Counted from the first letter of the stretch, positions 8,669 through 18,167 are shown. The stretch: DNA of 64,000 bases from Spirochaetae bacterium HGW-Spirochaetae-1 (GCA_002839375.1 PGXY01000001.1:310001-374000); one strand, 5' to 3'. Notes: generated by a model not told the origin, from the letters alone. A program made the numbers and translations.

Positions 8669-9847
8669 TTACATCTCGAAGGTGATGGCAGATCCCTGGC
8701 CGCCGCCGATGCAGAGAGTGGCGATGCCTTTTTTAGCTCCGCGTTTTTTCATCTCGTGGATCAGCGTGGTGATGATACGCGCTCCGGAAGCACCGATGGG
8801 ATGGCCGATGGCGATTGCGCCGCCGTTCACGTTGACCTTGGACAGGTCCCAGCCCAATTCCCTGTTGACTACGATGGCCTGTGTTGCGAAGGCTTCGTTG
8901 GCCTCAATGAGGTCCAGGTCTGCAGGATTCCAACCCGCTATTTTCAGCGCTTTGCGGCTGGCGGGGATGGGGCCTGTTCCCATGATGGCGGGATCAACGC
9001 CGGCCGACGCGTAGGATGCGATACGGGCCAGGGGCTTGATACCCAGTTCTTTTGCCTTGTCGGCCGACATGATTATTGCGGCTGCCGCGCCGTCATTGAT
9101 GCCCGAGGCGTTGCCGGCCGTTACAATGCCGTCTTTTTTGAAGGCCGGTTTGAGGCGTGCAAGGGCTTCCAGGGTTGTGCCGAACTTGGGATATTCGTCC
9201 GTATCGAATATTTTCGGGTCGCCTTTTTTCTGTGCTATCTCCACGGGCACTATCTCATCCTTGAATCGGCCTGCAGTAATAGCCGCCTCGGCCTTCTGCT
9301 GGCTTGCCAGGGAAAATGTATCAAGCTCCTCGCGGGTCAGCTTCCACTGCGCGCCCACATTCTCAGCCGTGATCCCCATGTGATACTGGTTGAAGGCATC
9401 CCAGAGACCGTCATTTATCATGACATCTATTATATTGTCGTTTCCCATACGGTAGCCATACCGGGCATTCATGAGCGCATAGGGAGCAAGGCTCATGTTT
9501 TCCATTCCGCCGGCCACAATGATATCGGCGTCTCCCGCCTTGATCATCTGGGCTGCCATAGACATGGAACGCAGACCTGAAGCACATACCTTGTTGATGG
9601 TCAGGGCCGGAACTTCCTGGGGAATGCCCGCTTTGATAAGGACCTGCCGCGCCGTGTTCTGTCCCTGTGCCGCCTGCAATACGTGGCCGAGCAGTACATT
9701 GTCCACCTGTTCCGGTTTCACATTGGCCCTCTTCAGGGCTTCTTTTACGGCGATGACGCCTAGATCAACCGCTGACACAGTCTTTAAAGCTCCTCCAAAG
9801 GAGCCAACGGGGGTTCTTACGATTGAAGCAATAACAACGTCCTTCAT
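8669..9847 (-). CDS. Acetyl-CoA acetyltransferase (thiolase)
   Basis: 392 residues, full length for a thiolase. The nucleophile Cys is in [11 protein letters not shown] (near residue 89), the His in [14 protein letters not shown], and the second catalytic Cys in [12 protein letters not shown]. The enzyme condenses two acetyl-CoA or thiolytically cleaves acetoacetyl-CoA, linking fatty or amino acid oxidation to central metabolism. The length and active-site segments fit the AtoB/PhaA biosynthetic-type group; chain-length preference is not decidable. A GAGAGG site precedes ATG 9847. It is monocistronic with a strong terminator and fits with the CoA-transferases and acyl-CoA dehydrogenase elsewhere in the window. 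Confidence 0.95.
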   Translation of the reverse strand: MKDVVIASIVRTPVGSFGGALKTVSAVDLGVIAVKEALKRANVKPEQVDNVLLGHVLQAAQGQNTARQVLIKAGIPQEVPALTINKVCASGLRSMSMAAQMIKAGDADIIVAGGMENMSLAPYALMNARYGYRMGNDNIIDVMINDGLWDAFNQYHMGITAENVGAQWKLTREELDTFSLASQQKAEAAITAGRFKDEIVPVEIAQKKGDPKIFDTDEYPKFGTTLEALARLKPAFKKDGIVTAGNASGINDGAAAAIIMSADKAKELGIKPLARIASYASAGVDPAIMGTGPIPASRKALKIAGWNPADLDLIEANEAFATQAIVVNRELGWDLSKVNVNGGAIAIGHPIGASGARIITTLIHEMKKRGAKKGIATLCIGGGQGSAITFEM

Positions 9848-10075
9848 GTTTACCTCTCATCCTCTTTGATAGAATACAACAATCACTTTCTGCACATTCC
9901 AGCCCATAACCTTTTAGAAGCAATACAAAATCATTAAAATGTCCACAATTGATGAAAGGATTGTTATTAATTATTGCAGCTTTCTTTATTTTTTATGCTG
10001 CTGGGCAATAGTTAAATAGTGAGTGAATTTTTGTAAAGGAAAATATGGTATTTGCACCGCATTGGAAAGTACATT

Positions 10076-10108
10076 AAAAAGGGGCGGTTGATGAAGACCG
10101 CCCCTTTT
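10076..10108 (-). terminator. Rho-independent terminator after the MORN gene
   Basis: An inverted repeat AAAAAGGGGCGGT / ACCGCCCCTTTT with an eight-base loop (TGATGAAG). It lies 25 bases past the stop of the minus-strand MORN gene and ends the three-gene envelope operon (13077 to 10133). Confidence 0.9.
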
Positions 10109-10132
10109 GATATTTTGTCAGTATAGAGAGTT

Positions 10133-10804
10133 TTATTTTTCCCGCAGGAACTTTCCCTTTTCGAAGATGCCCGATATTTTGGAACCATCGATGCGATTGT
10201 AGGTTCCTTCTCCGTCCATGAGCCCATCCTTCCACTGTCCTGCATAGGAAAAACCGTTTTTCCAGCGGTAGGTTCCCTGGCCGTTCATCAGGTTGTTCTG
10301 CCATTGGCCTTCGTAGGTATCGCCGTTTGCCCAGGTCATGGTTCCCTGTCCGGCCATATTCCCGTCCTTCCATTCTCCGTTGTAGCGGTTGCCGTTTTTC
10401 CAGAGATAGGACCCTGTCCCGCTGCGTTCGCCTTTTTCGAAGTTTCCTTCATAGACCGAACCGTCGGGATAGGTGAAGGTCCCCTTGCCGCTGCGCTGAT
10501 CATTGGCAAATGAACCTTTGTATTGTGCTCCGCTCGTCCATGTGTAGGTCCCTTCCCCGGCCTTTGCACCGTCTTTGAAGTCGCCCTCATATCGGGACCC
10601 GTCTTTCCAGGTCATGTTTCCCTGGCCATCCTTTTTGCCGTCCTTGAATGTTCCCGTATAGGTGACCCCGTCGGGGTGCTGAATCTTTCCGGGCCCCTGT
10701 TTGCAGTTGCCTTCAACACAGCCTTCGGGCTTGCTGAACATGGCGCACCCTGACAGGAACAGGGGGACTATAATAGTCAGTACGATAGTTGTTTTACGTA
10801 TCAT
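10133..10804 (-). CDS. MORN-repeat lipoprotein
   Basis: 223 residues. A signal peptide ends at a lipobox LFLSGC, followed by a short Cys-containing linker and then seven full 23-residue MORN repeats plus a partial eighth (pattern YxGxFxxGxxxGxGxxxxxDG). MORN sheets bind membranes or act as scaffolds; in bacteria secreted MORN lipoproteins are common and mostly uncharacterised. The start at 10804 is preferred over 10822 because GGGAGGG lies just upstream of it and the longer frame would abut the preceding stop. It is the last gene of an apparent operon with two OmpL47-like genes. Confidence 0.85.
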   Translation of the reverse strand: MIRKTTIVLTIIVPLFLSGCAMFSKPEGCVEGNCKQGPGKIQHPDGVTYTGTFKDGKKDGQGNMTWKDGSRYEGDFKDGAKAGEGTYTWTSGAQYKGSFANDQRSGKGTFTYPDGSVYEGNFEKGERSGTGSYLWKNGNRYNGEWKDGNMAGQGTMTWANGDTYEGQWQNNLMNGQGTYRWKNGFSYAGQWKDGLMDGEGTYNRIDGSKISGIFEKGKFLREK

Positions 10805-10822
10805 CTTGTTCCCTCCCTGCAT

Positions 10823-11902
10823 TTATTCTGCAGTGGTATCCTTTACATCGGGCGGCACTACATCGATAAAAATAGTAAGAGATACCGGTGTGCTGGCATT
10901 GCCCACATTGTCCACGGCCATGGCCTCGATCCGGTGCTCGCCGAAAATGGAAAATTCTATCGCCTTCGTATAGGGAATCCATTTTTCTGCCTTGTCTATT
11001 TTGTAGAAGATCGTGGCAACACCGGAACCATCGTCGCCGGCGCTGATTTCATATTTGTTCGAAGAGGTGACGATATTTTTACCGTCCAAGGATTTCGGCT
11101 CCATGGCGGATTTTATATCCACTGCCGGTGCCGTGTTGTCCAGCGTCAGTGTGGCGCTGTTTCCCTGTACCGTCAGCGGCTCGTTTTCCGTTCCGTTCAG
11201 GATGAGCGTGAATGTTTCCGTTGTGTTGGTGACATTGTCAGAGCTTTTTACCTTCATGACCGCCTCGCCGGTCCCTGTTACGGAGAAGGAGGCATCATAG
11301 GGTTTGTATGTCTGGCCGTCCAGGCTGTAATCTATGGTTCCCGGTCCTGATGAGTTGTCCTGTGAAGTAATACTGAAGAGGTAGGTGCTGGAGATAAACA
11401 GCTTTTCTCCTCCCTTGTATACGGGCATGCTGGACTTCACCATGGTCACGGGAGGTGTATTGTCCACGGTAACTTCCATGGACCGGTCTTTTTCCCTGTT
11501 CCCCATTTTATCAACGCTGTAATAGGTGATGACATTTTTGCCCTCTGTTTCCAGGTTAAAGGGCTTCTCGAATGTCGCCTCCGGGCTTTCGTTTACTTTG
11601 AAAAAACTTTTATCGGTGAGCGCGTTGTCCGTGGCCGTGATATCATATTTTACACGGCTGTTGATATAGGTGGCCAGTCCGTCGTCATATACGGCTGCTT
11701 TCACCGACGCGTATTCCGCAGCTTTTGCTGCTTCTTTCTTGCCTTCCACTGCCGCCGTATCGGTATCCTTTACCGTATCTGCCGTTTTGTCTTCTGTTAC
11801 GATGGGACGATCATCGGTCACTGCATCCTGGGAAAAGGAGAATGATGAGATAAAAAGGGTCAGGATCAGTGCCATTAAGAGAGATATATTATTTTTTTTC
11901 AT
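10823..11902 (-). CDS. OmpL47-like secreted Ig-type repeat protein (paralogue 2)
   Basis: 359 residues. A signal peptide (MKKNNISLLMALILTLFISS) is followed by an acidic Ala/Thr-rich linker and about three beta-sandwich modules of roughly 90 residues. Each shows the OmpL47-type signature SGxxxIxYxLD...YxxPF...G.H.I...AVDNVGN. In Leptospira, OmpL47-type domains occur in surface or periplasmic proteins, some binding host matrix. No C-terminal beta-barrel or anchor is visible, so secretion into the periplasm or beyond is inferred. It lies 14 bases downstream of its paralogue and 18 bases upstream of the MORN lipoprotein. Confidence 0.75.
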   Translation of the reverse strand: MKKNNISLLMALILTLFISSFSFSQDAVTDDRPIVTEDKTADTVKDTDTAAVEGKKEAAKAAEYASVKAAVYDDGLATYINSRVKYDITATDNALTDKSFFKVNESPEATFEKPFNLETEGKNVITYYSVDKMGNREKDRSMEVTVDNTPPVTMVKSSMPVYKGGEKLFISSTYLFSITSQDNSSGPGTIDYSLDGQTYKPYDASFSVTGTGEAVMKVKSSDNVTNTTETFTLILNGTENEPLTVQGNSATLTLDNTAPAVDIKSAMEPKSLDGKNIVTSSNKYEISAGDDGSGVATIFYKIDKAEKWIPYTKAIEFSIFGEHRIEAMAVDNVGNASTPVSLTIFIDVVPPDVKDTTAE

Positions 11903-11916
11903 GTTTCACCTCCGCG

Positions 11917-13077
11917 TTATTTCTGTTCATTATCGTCGGTCAGGGCCTTGATGGTGGTGACCGGCGGTGCCGTATCGACATATACTGCCAGGGACACGGG
12001 CTCACTTATGTTGCCCACCTTGTCCACGGCCTTTGCCTCGATTATATGTTTGCCATGATCGTTGAATTTCAGAGGTTCCTTGTACTCACGGAACTGTTTT
12101 TCACCGTCGACTCGGACGAGAATGGCGTTTACACCCGATTCTTCATCGGCGGCCGAAACAGTGTAGATGTAAGGAACGGCAACGATATTTTTATCATTCT
12201 TTTTCGCCATCTCCTTGTCAGGCTTAATGGAAACATCGGGAGACTTGTCGTCGATGGTCAGGGTCACCATGGAATCGCTCACGTTGACGGCCTGTCCCTG
12301 CTGGTCCTGGGCCTGGAGAATAAAGCGTTTGGTGCTGATGGTGACATTGTCCGTGGACGTTATTTTCAGCGTGCTTTCCTTCTTGTCCTGGGGCAGTATA
12401 AAGGGATTGGCATAGGCTGCCATTTCATCGCTGTTGAGACCATATTCTATCCTGCTCACGCCGGAATACCGGTCCGTTGATCGTATGAAGAATACATGTG
12501 ACTTTGAGGCATAGAGCGTCTTTTCCTTCAGGATTACGGGCTTGTCGGCCAGAAGGGCCGTTTCCGGTGCCGAGTTATCCAGGACAAGGGTGAAGACGTT
12601 GCCGTTGCCGCGGCGTTCCATACGGTCGGCACTCTGGTATTTGATGACATGGGATCCTTCTTTGGTGAGCGTGAAGGGTTTTGAATATACCTTTTCCTCG
12701 CCGCTGTTTATGGAAAAATAAATTTTGTATGCTTCCACATCCTCGGGAGCGGAAAGTTTATAGGCCACCCTGTTGTTGATGTAGGTGTTGTAGCCGTCAA
12801 AATAGATCTTCGCTTCCCCGGCAGTGAACTTTATTTCATCGGGTTCGCCCACGATGGATATTGTCTTTACTGCCGTATCCTCTTTGTCCTCTGGAGCGGA
12901 AACGACTCCGGCCGGTTCCTCTTTTTTTATTGTTTCGGTATCGGCTGTAGTTGTATCTGCGGGTTTTTCAGTCGTCACTTCAGTGTCGCCTGCAGGCTGA
13001 TCCTGAGTGAAGGACAGGGTGGAAAAAGTAAGAATAATAACGAGCGAAATCATGAATGATAAAATTCGTTTGCTCAT
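11917..13077 (-). CDS. OmpL47-like secreted Ig-type repeat protein (paralogue 1)
   Basis: 386 residues, first gene of the envelope operon. A signal peptide (MSKRILSFMISLVIILTFS) is followed by a Thr/Glu-rich low-complexity stretch to about residue 70, then three OmpL47-type beta-sandwich modules including YSGVSRIEYGLNSD and ESGVNAILVRVDGE, each ending in a VDKVGN-like turn. It is clearly paralogous to the downstream gene (similar order and signatures), suggesting tandem duplication. GGAGG precedes ATG 13077. The upstream intergenic region holds a large palindrome that may control it. Confidence 0.75.
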   Translation of the reverse strand: MSKRILSFMISLVIILTFSTLSFTQDQPAGDTEVTTEKPADTTTADTETIKKEEPAGVVSAPEDKEDTAVKTISIVGEPDEIKFTAGEAKIYFDGYNTYINNRVAYKLSAPEDVEAYKIYFSINSGEEKVYSKPFTLTKEGSHVIKYQSADRMERRGNGNVFTLVLDNSAPETALLADKPVILKEKTLYASKSHVFFIRSTDRYSGVSRIEYGLNSDEMAAYANPFILPQDKKESTLKITSTDNVTISTKRFILQAQDQQGQAVNVSDSMVTLTIDDKSPDVSIKPDKEMAKKNDKNIVAVPYIYTVSAADEESGVNAILVRVDGEKQFREYKEPLKFNDHGKHIIEAKAVDKVGNISEPVSLAVYVDTAPPVTTIKALTDDNEQK

Positions 13078-13415
13078 CAGTGACCTCCGGTTTAAAGTAA
13101 TGAAGTAATGTGTAGTGCAGATGTTTAAATATGATGTGAACGAAATTATCCCTTTTCATATAAAAAATCAACTCAATTTCTGTCCGCAACGACAATTATT
13201 CTCATTTAACCCTGTTCAGGGTCATATATTCCGGTGCATACCCAGAATATACCGGTATGTACCGGAATATTCTTAACGGGGAACGGGTACATTGTTGAAA
13301 AATACTATACTAAACAGGAATAAATTCTTGCAATTATAACTATTTACCGCTATCTGCTGGATAAGGAACACATCCCCCGGTGTATAAACGTCAACGTTGT
13401 AACGCAGGTGCAGAC
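13078..13415. other. Intergenic region between divergent envelope genes
   Basis: 338 bases between the OmpL47-like operon (minus) and the VWA-like gene (plus). It contains the 45-base palindrome at 13226-13270 and otherwise A/T-rich sequence that probably holds both promoters. No further gene is supported. Confidence 0.6.
13226..13270. promoter_or_regulatory. Large imperfect palindrome, possible shared operator
   Basis: Arms 13226-13241 and 13255-13270 (ATATTCCGGTGCATAC and GTATGTACCGGAATAT) pair at 15 of 16 positions around a 13-base spacer. No T-run follows on either side, so it does not look like a terminator. Its place between divergent genes suggests a binding site for a dimeric regulator. 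Confidence 0.5.
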
Positions 13416-15065
13416 ATGATACTAAGAATTGTAGTGATGCTGATAGTGCTGGCAGGGACCGCGGCCCATGCCGATGTGGCGGTACTGCCCTACAGGGTTA
13501 AAAATCCCTCCGATTCCTTTGAAATGAATACCGGAGTGGAATATGCGAAGCTCCTGACCGTCGCAGTTTCATTGAAGTCAACCCTTACTGTTTTTCCTCA
13601 GCGTGATGTGTCCACCGCTCTCAAGACTTTTAAAATCGATACCCAGAAGCTCATTACGGCGGAAGATCTTGTTCTCCTGGGTGAAGGGAAATTCATCGAT
13701 TACATACTGGCGGGAACGATTACAAAACTTGACAGGGGATATGTTTCCGAGAGCGTCCTTTTTTCCGTGAGGGAGAAGAGGGTGCTGGCAAAGACAAAAA
13801 TAAACGCCGACACTCTTTTTGAACTGGCCGAGAGAGAGGTTCGTGAATCCTTTCCGCAGTTTGCAAAGAAGCAGAAGGATACGGGAAAAAAAAACCTGGA
13901 TATTGTCTTCATGATCGACATGTCCTACGGCATCAACAACGAATGGGAGCAGATTCAGGAAGGTATTATAGATATCTCCCGCAATTACATGGGAACTGAA
14001 GGAATAGATTCACGGGTCTACATAGTTCCCTATTCCGACCGATACACCTTCGACAAAAGCTTCGTTGCCGTGAACTCCATGAAAACACTCACGGACGGTC
14101 TTGGTAAGCTGAAGCCCGTGGGCGCTTTTAAAAAAGACAGCTTTGAAAAGGCGCTCCGGTATGCCGTACAGAGCATCATCTGGCGGCACGATGCGGGACA
14201 TATACTGGTCATTATTAACAACTCGCCCATTCCCCTTGCGGGTTTCCCGGAACGCTATGCCCTTGTGGCCAGGAAAAAGAAAATTCTCATCAACTCCCTG
14301 TCCCTGGGGAAACTGAAGTATGACACCAGCGAGTTCCAGGACCAGCTGGCCCATATAAGCGGCGGGAGGCATGAATACGCCGCCTATCATCAGAGGCTTT
14401 TTGATAAGGACGGCAAAAGCATCGATGTTTATTTTGAAGCCGGTCGCCTTTTTTATTCTCTCTATGGCGCGGTAAACTGGCACGATGGCATTCTCACGGT
14501 CAATCCTTACCAGCCTGGCATGGCCCGGGTCAGGGGAGGGCTTGATGAAATATACGATAACGGTTCCGGCAAATTAAAAAATCCCTATACCATTCCCGAG
14601 ATGTATCCTCTTCTTGCCGACGGGCATATCGTGAGCCATCAGAAACTGGAGACGAATATCCCGCGTCTTCTGCGAAAAATGATCACGGTCTCGGCCGGGG
14701 AGGATATGAAGACGGCGGGCAGGGTGCTCCTTTCCGACGGGACGCTTTCTCTGTGGGCCGATATCCCCGACGCTGCTTTTCTTGAATTTTATCGGCAGCG
14801 CATGCAGTCGGGCATCTATTCCACCCTGGGCGTGAGCATGCACAGCGACAGCGCCAGTCCCTATGGCATATCGGTGGTGGCCGTGGAAAACCGGTTAAAT
14901 TCCGACGACGTCCCGAAAATTCTCAAAACCGGTTTCAGTGAAATGATGAAGGACCGGGAATATCATATGTACAAGGGGCTTCTTTCTCCCTCGGTCTGGT
15001 TCGTCACGGTCAGGGTCCTGCAGATTAAGGCGTACCAGCAGCGTCGTGATATTCGCGATGAGTAG
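13416..15065 (+). CDS. Exported protein with TolB/CsgG-like N-domain and VWA-like domain
   Basis: 549 residues. A signal peptide (MILRIVVMLIVLAGTAAHA) leads into ADVAVLPYRV and an alpha/beta region to about residue 140 that resembles the TolB-N/CsgG/LpoB N-terminal domain (an AVLPF-type first strand and a later DYILAGTITKL strand). From about residue 160 a von Willebrand A-like fold starts with LDIVFMIDMSYGINNEW. The MIDAS DxSxS is degenerate (D-M-S-Y-G), so metal binding may be weak or lost. The C-terminal third is unrecognised. The start at ATG 13416 fits the signal peptide and an AGGTG site; a GTG at 13380 is also in frame. A periplasmic binding or scaffold role is inferred. Confidence 0.65.
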   Translation: MILRIVVMLIVLAGTAAHADVAVLPYRVKNPSDSFEMNTGVEYAKLLTVAVSLKSTLTVFPQRDVSTALKTFKIDTQKLITAEDLVLLGEGKFIDYILAGTITKLDRGYVSESVLFSVREKRVLAKTKINADTLFELAEREVRESFPQFAKKQKDTGKKNLDIVFMIDMSYGINNEWEQIQEGIIDISRNYMGTEGIDSRVYIVPYSDRYTFDKSFVAVNSMKTLTDGLGKLKPVGAFKKDSFEKALRYAVQSIIWRHDAGHILVIINNSPIPLAGFPERYALVARKKKILINSLSLGKLKYDTSEFQDQLAHISGGRHEYAAYHQRLFDKDGKSIDVYFEAGRLFYSLYGAVNWHDGILTVNPYQPGMARVRGGLDEIYDNGSGKLKNPYTIPEMYPLLADGHIVSHQKLETNIPRLLRKMITVSAGEDMKTAGRVLLSDGTLSLWADIPDAAFLEFYRQRMQSGIYSTLGVSMHSDSASPYGISVVAVENRLNSDDVPKILKTGFSEMMKDREYHMYKGLLSPSVWFVTVRVLQIKAYQQRRDIRDE

Positions 15066-15076
15066 ACGGGGTGATC

Positions 15077-16252
15077 CTAGAAGGAACGGGGAGAATTCCA
15101 GAGAAGATAACTGATGGTGTTGGAGTTGACCTCGTCGAGGGTGATTTTCCCGGCGGAAATAATTTCATTGACCTTCTGAATAAAATCCTTTTCCAGGGCA
15201 TCGAGCTTGACCGTGATCCGGTCAAATATCGAACGGGGCAGGATATCAAGAAAATAGATAAACGAGATCAGCTCCTCTTCGCGCTCCGCAAAGCGTTTTA
15301 TATATTCGCTCTCCATGGAAATCAGTATATTTGACACCGAGGCGAAGATGCTGGTAAAAAATGAATTCTCTATATTGATGTGAAGGAATGTCTTGAAAAC
15401 GCTGTATATCCAGTAAACTGTTTTATTGTTTATAATCCCGGTCCTGTGCTGTTCAATGAAGTTGATGACAAAAAACAGGGTGTTGAGGTCATAAGGCAGG
15501 GCGTTGGTGTGAATGTCCGCGGGCTCAAAGGATTCGATGTAGCTTATAAGTGAAGCCAGTTCATCGTCGGAGGTTTTCAGCTTATGCCAGTTGGTGAACT
15601 TGGAATTGAATCCCTTCAACCCGATAAGGGCCAGGGATTTTATTTCAATGCAGTAAATACCCTGAGCGATCTGGTAATAAAAATTCAGCAGGTCATCGGC
15701 CTGGAAAGTGAGAAGGCATTTCAATATGGGTTTCTGCAGATTGGGCTGCTCCTGGAATTCTTTTAAAATATCGGGGATATATTCACGCATTTTGAAGTGA
15801 CGGATTATTATGGTGTCGTCGGCGCAGAAAATCCTTTTTGACAGCCCCTGCTTGTACAGGTCTATATCCTTGAATATTTCCAGGTATATGTTGATGCGTG
15901 CGTAAAGGTCATCGATGATGTATTCGCGGATATTATCCTCGCCGGAGTGATTCTCGTCCATCTCGAAGACAATTTGATCAAGTAGCTCGATGAAATTGAC
16001 GGATATTTCATTGGGGTCCTGCAGTATGATAGGCCCGAAGTAGTCTCCGAATTCCCGGGTTGCTGTTATGGAAATTTTCCTCAGGGCGTCCTTTTTGCTG
16101 GGAGCCGACTGGAGCAGATCATAACATCGGCCGGCAATTTTCAGCAGGGCCTTTTCATTGAATTTTACGCCGCTTTCCATAACGGTTCTATTTTTATCTT
16201 TTTCCCAAATGATCATTTTACTAAAAGAATTGATAACCACTAGATATTCCAT
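15077..16252 (-). CDS. Unrecognised helical cytoplasmic protein
   Basis: About 391 residues from ATG 16252, with no signal peptide, membrane segment or known catalytic motif. The sequence is helical and acidic and ends in a region with ERITVKL-like amphipathic helices. The frame stays open to an ATG at 16417, but that would run through the palindrome at 16402-16421 and the first 55 residues look non-coding; in-frame starts at 16215 and 16178 are alternatives and none has a ribosome site. It ends 11 bases from the convergent VWA-like gene and is divergent from the CoA-transferases. Function unknown. Confidence 0.55.
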   Translation of the reverse strand: MEYLVVINSFSKMIIWEKDKNRTVMESGVKFNEKALLKIAGRCYDLLQSAPSKKDALRKISITATREFGDYFGPIILQDPNEISVNFIELLDQIVFEMDENHSGEDNIREYIIDDLYARINIYLEIFKDIDLYKQGLSKRIFCADDTIIIRHFKMREYIPDILKEFQEQPNLQKPILKCLLTFQADDLLNFYYQIAQGIYCIEIKSLALIGLKGFNSKFTNWHKLKTSDDELASLISYIESFEPADIHTNALPYDLNTLFFVINFIEQHRTGIINNKTVYWIYSVFKTFLHINIENSFFTSIFASVSNILISMESEYIKRFAEREEELISFIYFLDILPRSIFDRITVKLDALEKDFIQKVNEIISAGKITLDEVNSNTISYLLWNSPRSF

Positions 16253-16401
16253 CAAATATATGTCGAGTTTTTTTTGGAGATTATGGGGTAAAGTGCATGA
16301 ATTAGTGTCCTCTGAAAAGAACCGTATTTTCGGCAACTTTTCTGTTGGAAATTCTAAAAAAAATACAAAAGGACTTGACAGAGGTTTTTTGTTGATACCA
16401 T

Positions 16402-16421
16402 TTGGTTGGTTGTCCAATCAA
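16402..16421. promoter_or_regulatory. Palindromic operator, site A
   Basis: TTGGTTGG-TTGT-CCAATCAA; the arms match at 7 of 8 positions. It shares the pattern TTGRTTGGnnnnYCAAYCAW with sites B and C near the two CoA-transferase genes. The geometry fits a TetR-type dimer; the regulator is not in the window. Confidence 0.5.
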
Positions 16422-16643
16422 TTAATACCCTGATGATAAGTGATTGGATTTTCAGTTATGTAATATTTTACTTGCATTTCTAAAACTGGAGCGCAGATAT
16501 TATTTGTTGAAAATATATCTGCCTCCAGGGCTTTTTTAAAGAGGGGGGAGGTGCTGCACGTTTCGGTGTTATCATTGAAGAGCGGACGCGGAAAAAGCAA
16601 AAGTCCGGGGACTTTATGAATGAATATGTATGTTTTAAAAAAT

Positions 16644-16663
16644 TTGGTTGGACGTCCAATTAA
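16644..16663. promoter_or_regulatory. Palindromic operator, site B
   Basis: TTGGTTGGAC-GTCCAATTAA; 8 of 10 arm positions pair. It lies 163 bases upstream of the first CoA-transferase start and has the same half-sites and spacing as site A. Confidence 0.55.
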
Positions 16664-16825
16664 AAGCCATCTGTACGGTATTCATTCATAAATTTTTCTT
16701 GAAATGGTAAAGTATACCGGCAGGTGCGGCTACTTCAGACAAAAGGCAGAAGAAAGAATCGGGTGCCTGTTCAAAACAGACAGAGAACCGGCATCGGTAA
16801 TTTTCAATTTTTATGGAGGTATCAC

Positions 16826-18049
16826 ATGCGAGGAATGCTCGATGGCGTTCGTGTTCTTGATTTTACTGCAAATGTCTCAGGCCCGGCAACAACAACGTTT
16901 CTTGTCGATATGGGTGCAGAGGTAATCAAGATTGAAAAACCGGGGCTTGGCGATGACTCGAGGCTTTTTCCGCCTCACTTAAACGGATTCTCAACGCCCT
17001 TTATTGTCATGAACAGGGGTAAAAAAGGAATGGTTATCGACCTTAAAAAGGCAGAGGGAAAACAGCTTTTTAAAGAGCTGGTATCCAATGCCGATGTTCT
17101 GGTTGAAAACCACAAACCGGGTACAATGGAAAAATATGGACTGGGATATGATGAGCTGGAAAAGATCAACCCCAAGCTGGTCATGCTTTCCCTTTCCGGT
17201 TACGGACAATATGGTCCTTTGGCCGACAGGCCGGCTTACGATTCAATCATCCAGGCAAGGACTGGATTTATGGCTACGACAGGTTTTCCCGACGGTCCAC
17301 CGACAAAAGGCGGTCCAATCCTTATCGACCTTGCCACAGCCATGCAGGCCGCTTTTGGCATATGTGCCGCACTGTATGCCCGCGAAAAAACCGGCAAAGG
17401 TGAATTTCTTGATATGTCCATGTATGATGTGGGTATAAACCTCATGGCGGGGACCTGGACAAATTATACAGTTACGGGAAAATCCCAGCAGCGTACCGGG
17501 AACCGCTATCCCTATGTAACCCCCTTCGATACCTATAAGGCGAAGGATGGTTATTTCATGATATGCAGCGCCGGTGATATTACATTCCATAAGATATGCG
17601 ATGCCATGGGTCATCCCGAAATGAAGACCGATGAGCGTTTTAACAATCTCTTTACACGGAATGCCAATGAGCCCGTGCTTACAGCCACAATCCAGGAGTG
17701 GGTATCAAAGCATACTCTCGAGGAGCTCGAGGCCATATCGGTTAAGTTTGATTTTCCCGGAGCTCCCGTACTTGAGGTAAGTGAAGTCATAGAACATCCT
17801 CATACAAAGGCGCGGGGTCTCCATGTGAATGTTGAACAGCCCAACAGGGGAACCGTTGACATTTACGGCCCGCCGCTAAAGGCGCGCAATAGCAGCATCA
17901 AGGTTCAGGGACCGGCTCCTGAACATGGTCAGCACACCGAATGGGTGTTGAAGGAAATATTGAACAAGTCCGAGAGCGAGATCGATGAGATCATCGAAAC
18001 CGGTGCCGTGGGCACGGTAAAAACCAGGGAATCAATGGCAGTCAAATAA
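16826..18049 (+). CDS. Class III (CaiB/BaiF) acyl-CoA transferase, first copy
   Basis: 407 residues of the CaiB/BaiF/formyl-CoA transferase family: N-terminal MRGMLDGVRVLDFT, then DMGAEVIKIEKP (CoA binding), ADVLVENHKPGTM, the strongly conserved LSGYGQYGP, and GEFLDMSMYD, whose last Asp sits where the family's catalytic Asp forms the acyl anhydride. Such enzymes move CoA between carboxylic acids in the cytoplasm; the acid is not predictable. The start at 16826 is set by GGAGG at 16815-16819. The following gene is a close paralogue with its own operator, and a strong terminator separates them. Confidence 0.9.
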   Translation: MRGMLDGVRVLDFTANVSGPATTTFLVDMGAEVIKIEKPGLGDDSRLFPPHLNGFSTPFIVMNRGKKGMVIDLKKAEGKQLFKELVSNADVLVENHKPGTMEKYGLGYDELEKINPKLVMLSLSGYGQYGPLADRPAYDSIIQARTGFMATTGFPDGPPTKGGPILIDLATAMQAAFGICAALYAREKTGKGEFLDMSMYDVGINLMAGTWTNYTVTGKSQQRTGNRYPYVTPFDTYKAKDGYFMICSAGDITFHKICDAMGHPEMKTDERFNNLFTRNANEPVLTATIQEWVSKHTLEELEAISVKFDFPGAPVLEVSEVIEHPHTKARGLHVNVEQPNRGTVDIYGPPLKARNSSIKVQGPAPEHGQHTEWVLKEILNKSESEIDEIIETGAVGTVKTRESMAVK

Positions 18050-18115
18050 TGCGGCAATCCATCTACCCCTTCAGTAGATCTTCATTTATAATGCGGGATC
18101 TTCAGGTTAGTTTTA

Positions 18116-18159
18116 TTACAGCCCCCTTAACGGGGGGCTGTAATATTTCTCTTTTTTTC
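18116..18159 (+). terminator. Rho-independent terminator after the first CoA-transferase
   Basis: An 11-bp stem TTACAGCCCCC / GGGGGCTGTAA (18116-18143, loop TTAACG) followed by a T-rich stretch ending in seven Ts. It separates the two CoA-transferase transcripts. Confidence 0.9.
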
Positions 18160-18167
18160 AGGTATTA

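Larger units (their letters stand above)
16253..16825. other. Long divergent intergenic region with two related palindromes
   Basis: 573 bases between the helical-protein gene (minus) and the first CoA-transferase (plus). It carries two copies of a 20-bp palindrome (16402-16421 and 16644-16663) and a GGAGG ribosome site at 16815-16819. The long spacer suggests separately regulated divergent promoters. No other gene is supported. Confidence 0.6.

Noticed and set aside
8660-9580. Long open frame on the plus strand opposite the thiolase gene
   Set aside because: The minus-strand thiolase has every catalytic motif; the opposite frame has no family motif and no ribosome site.
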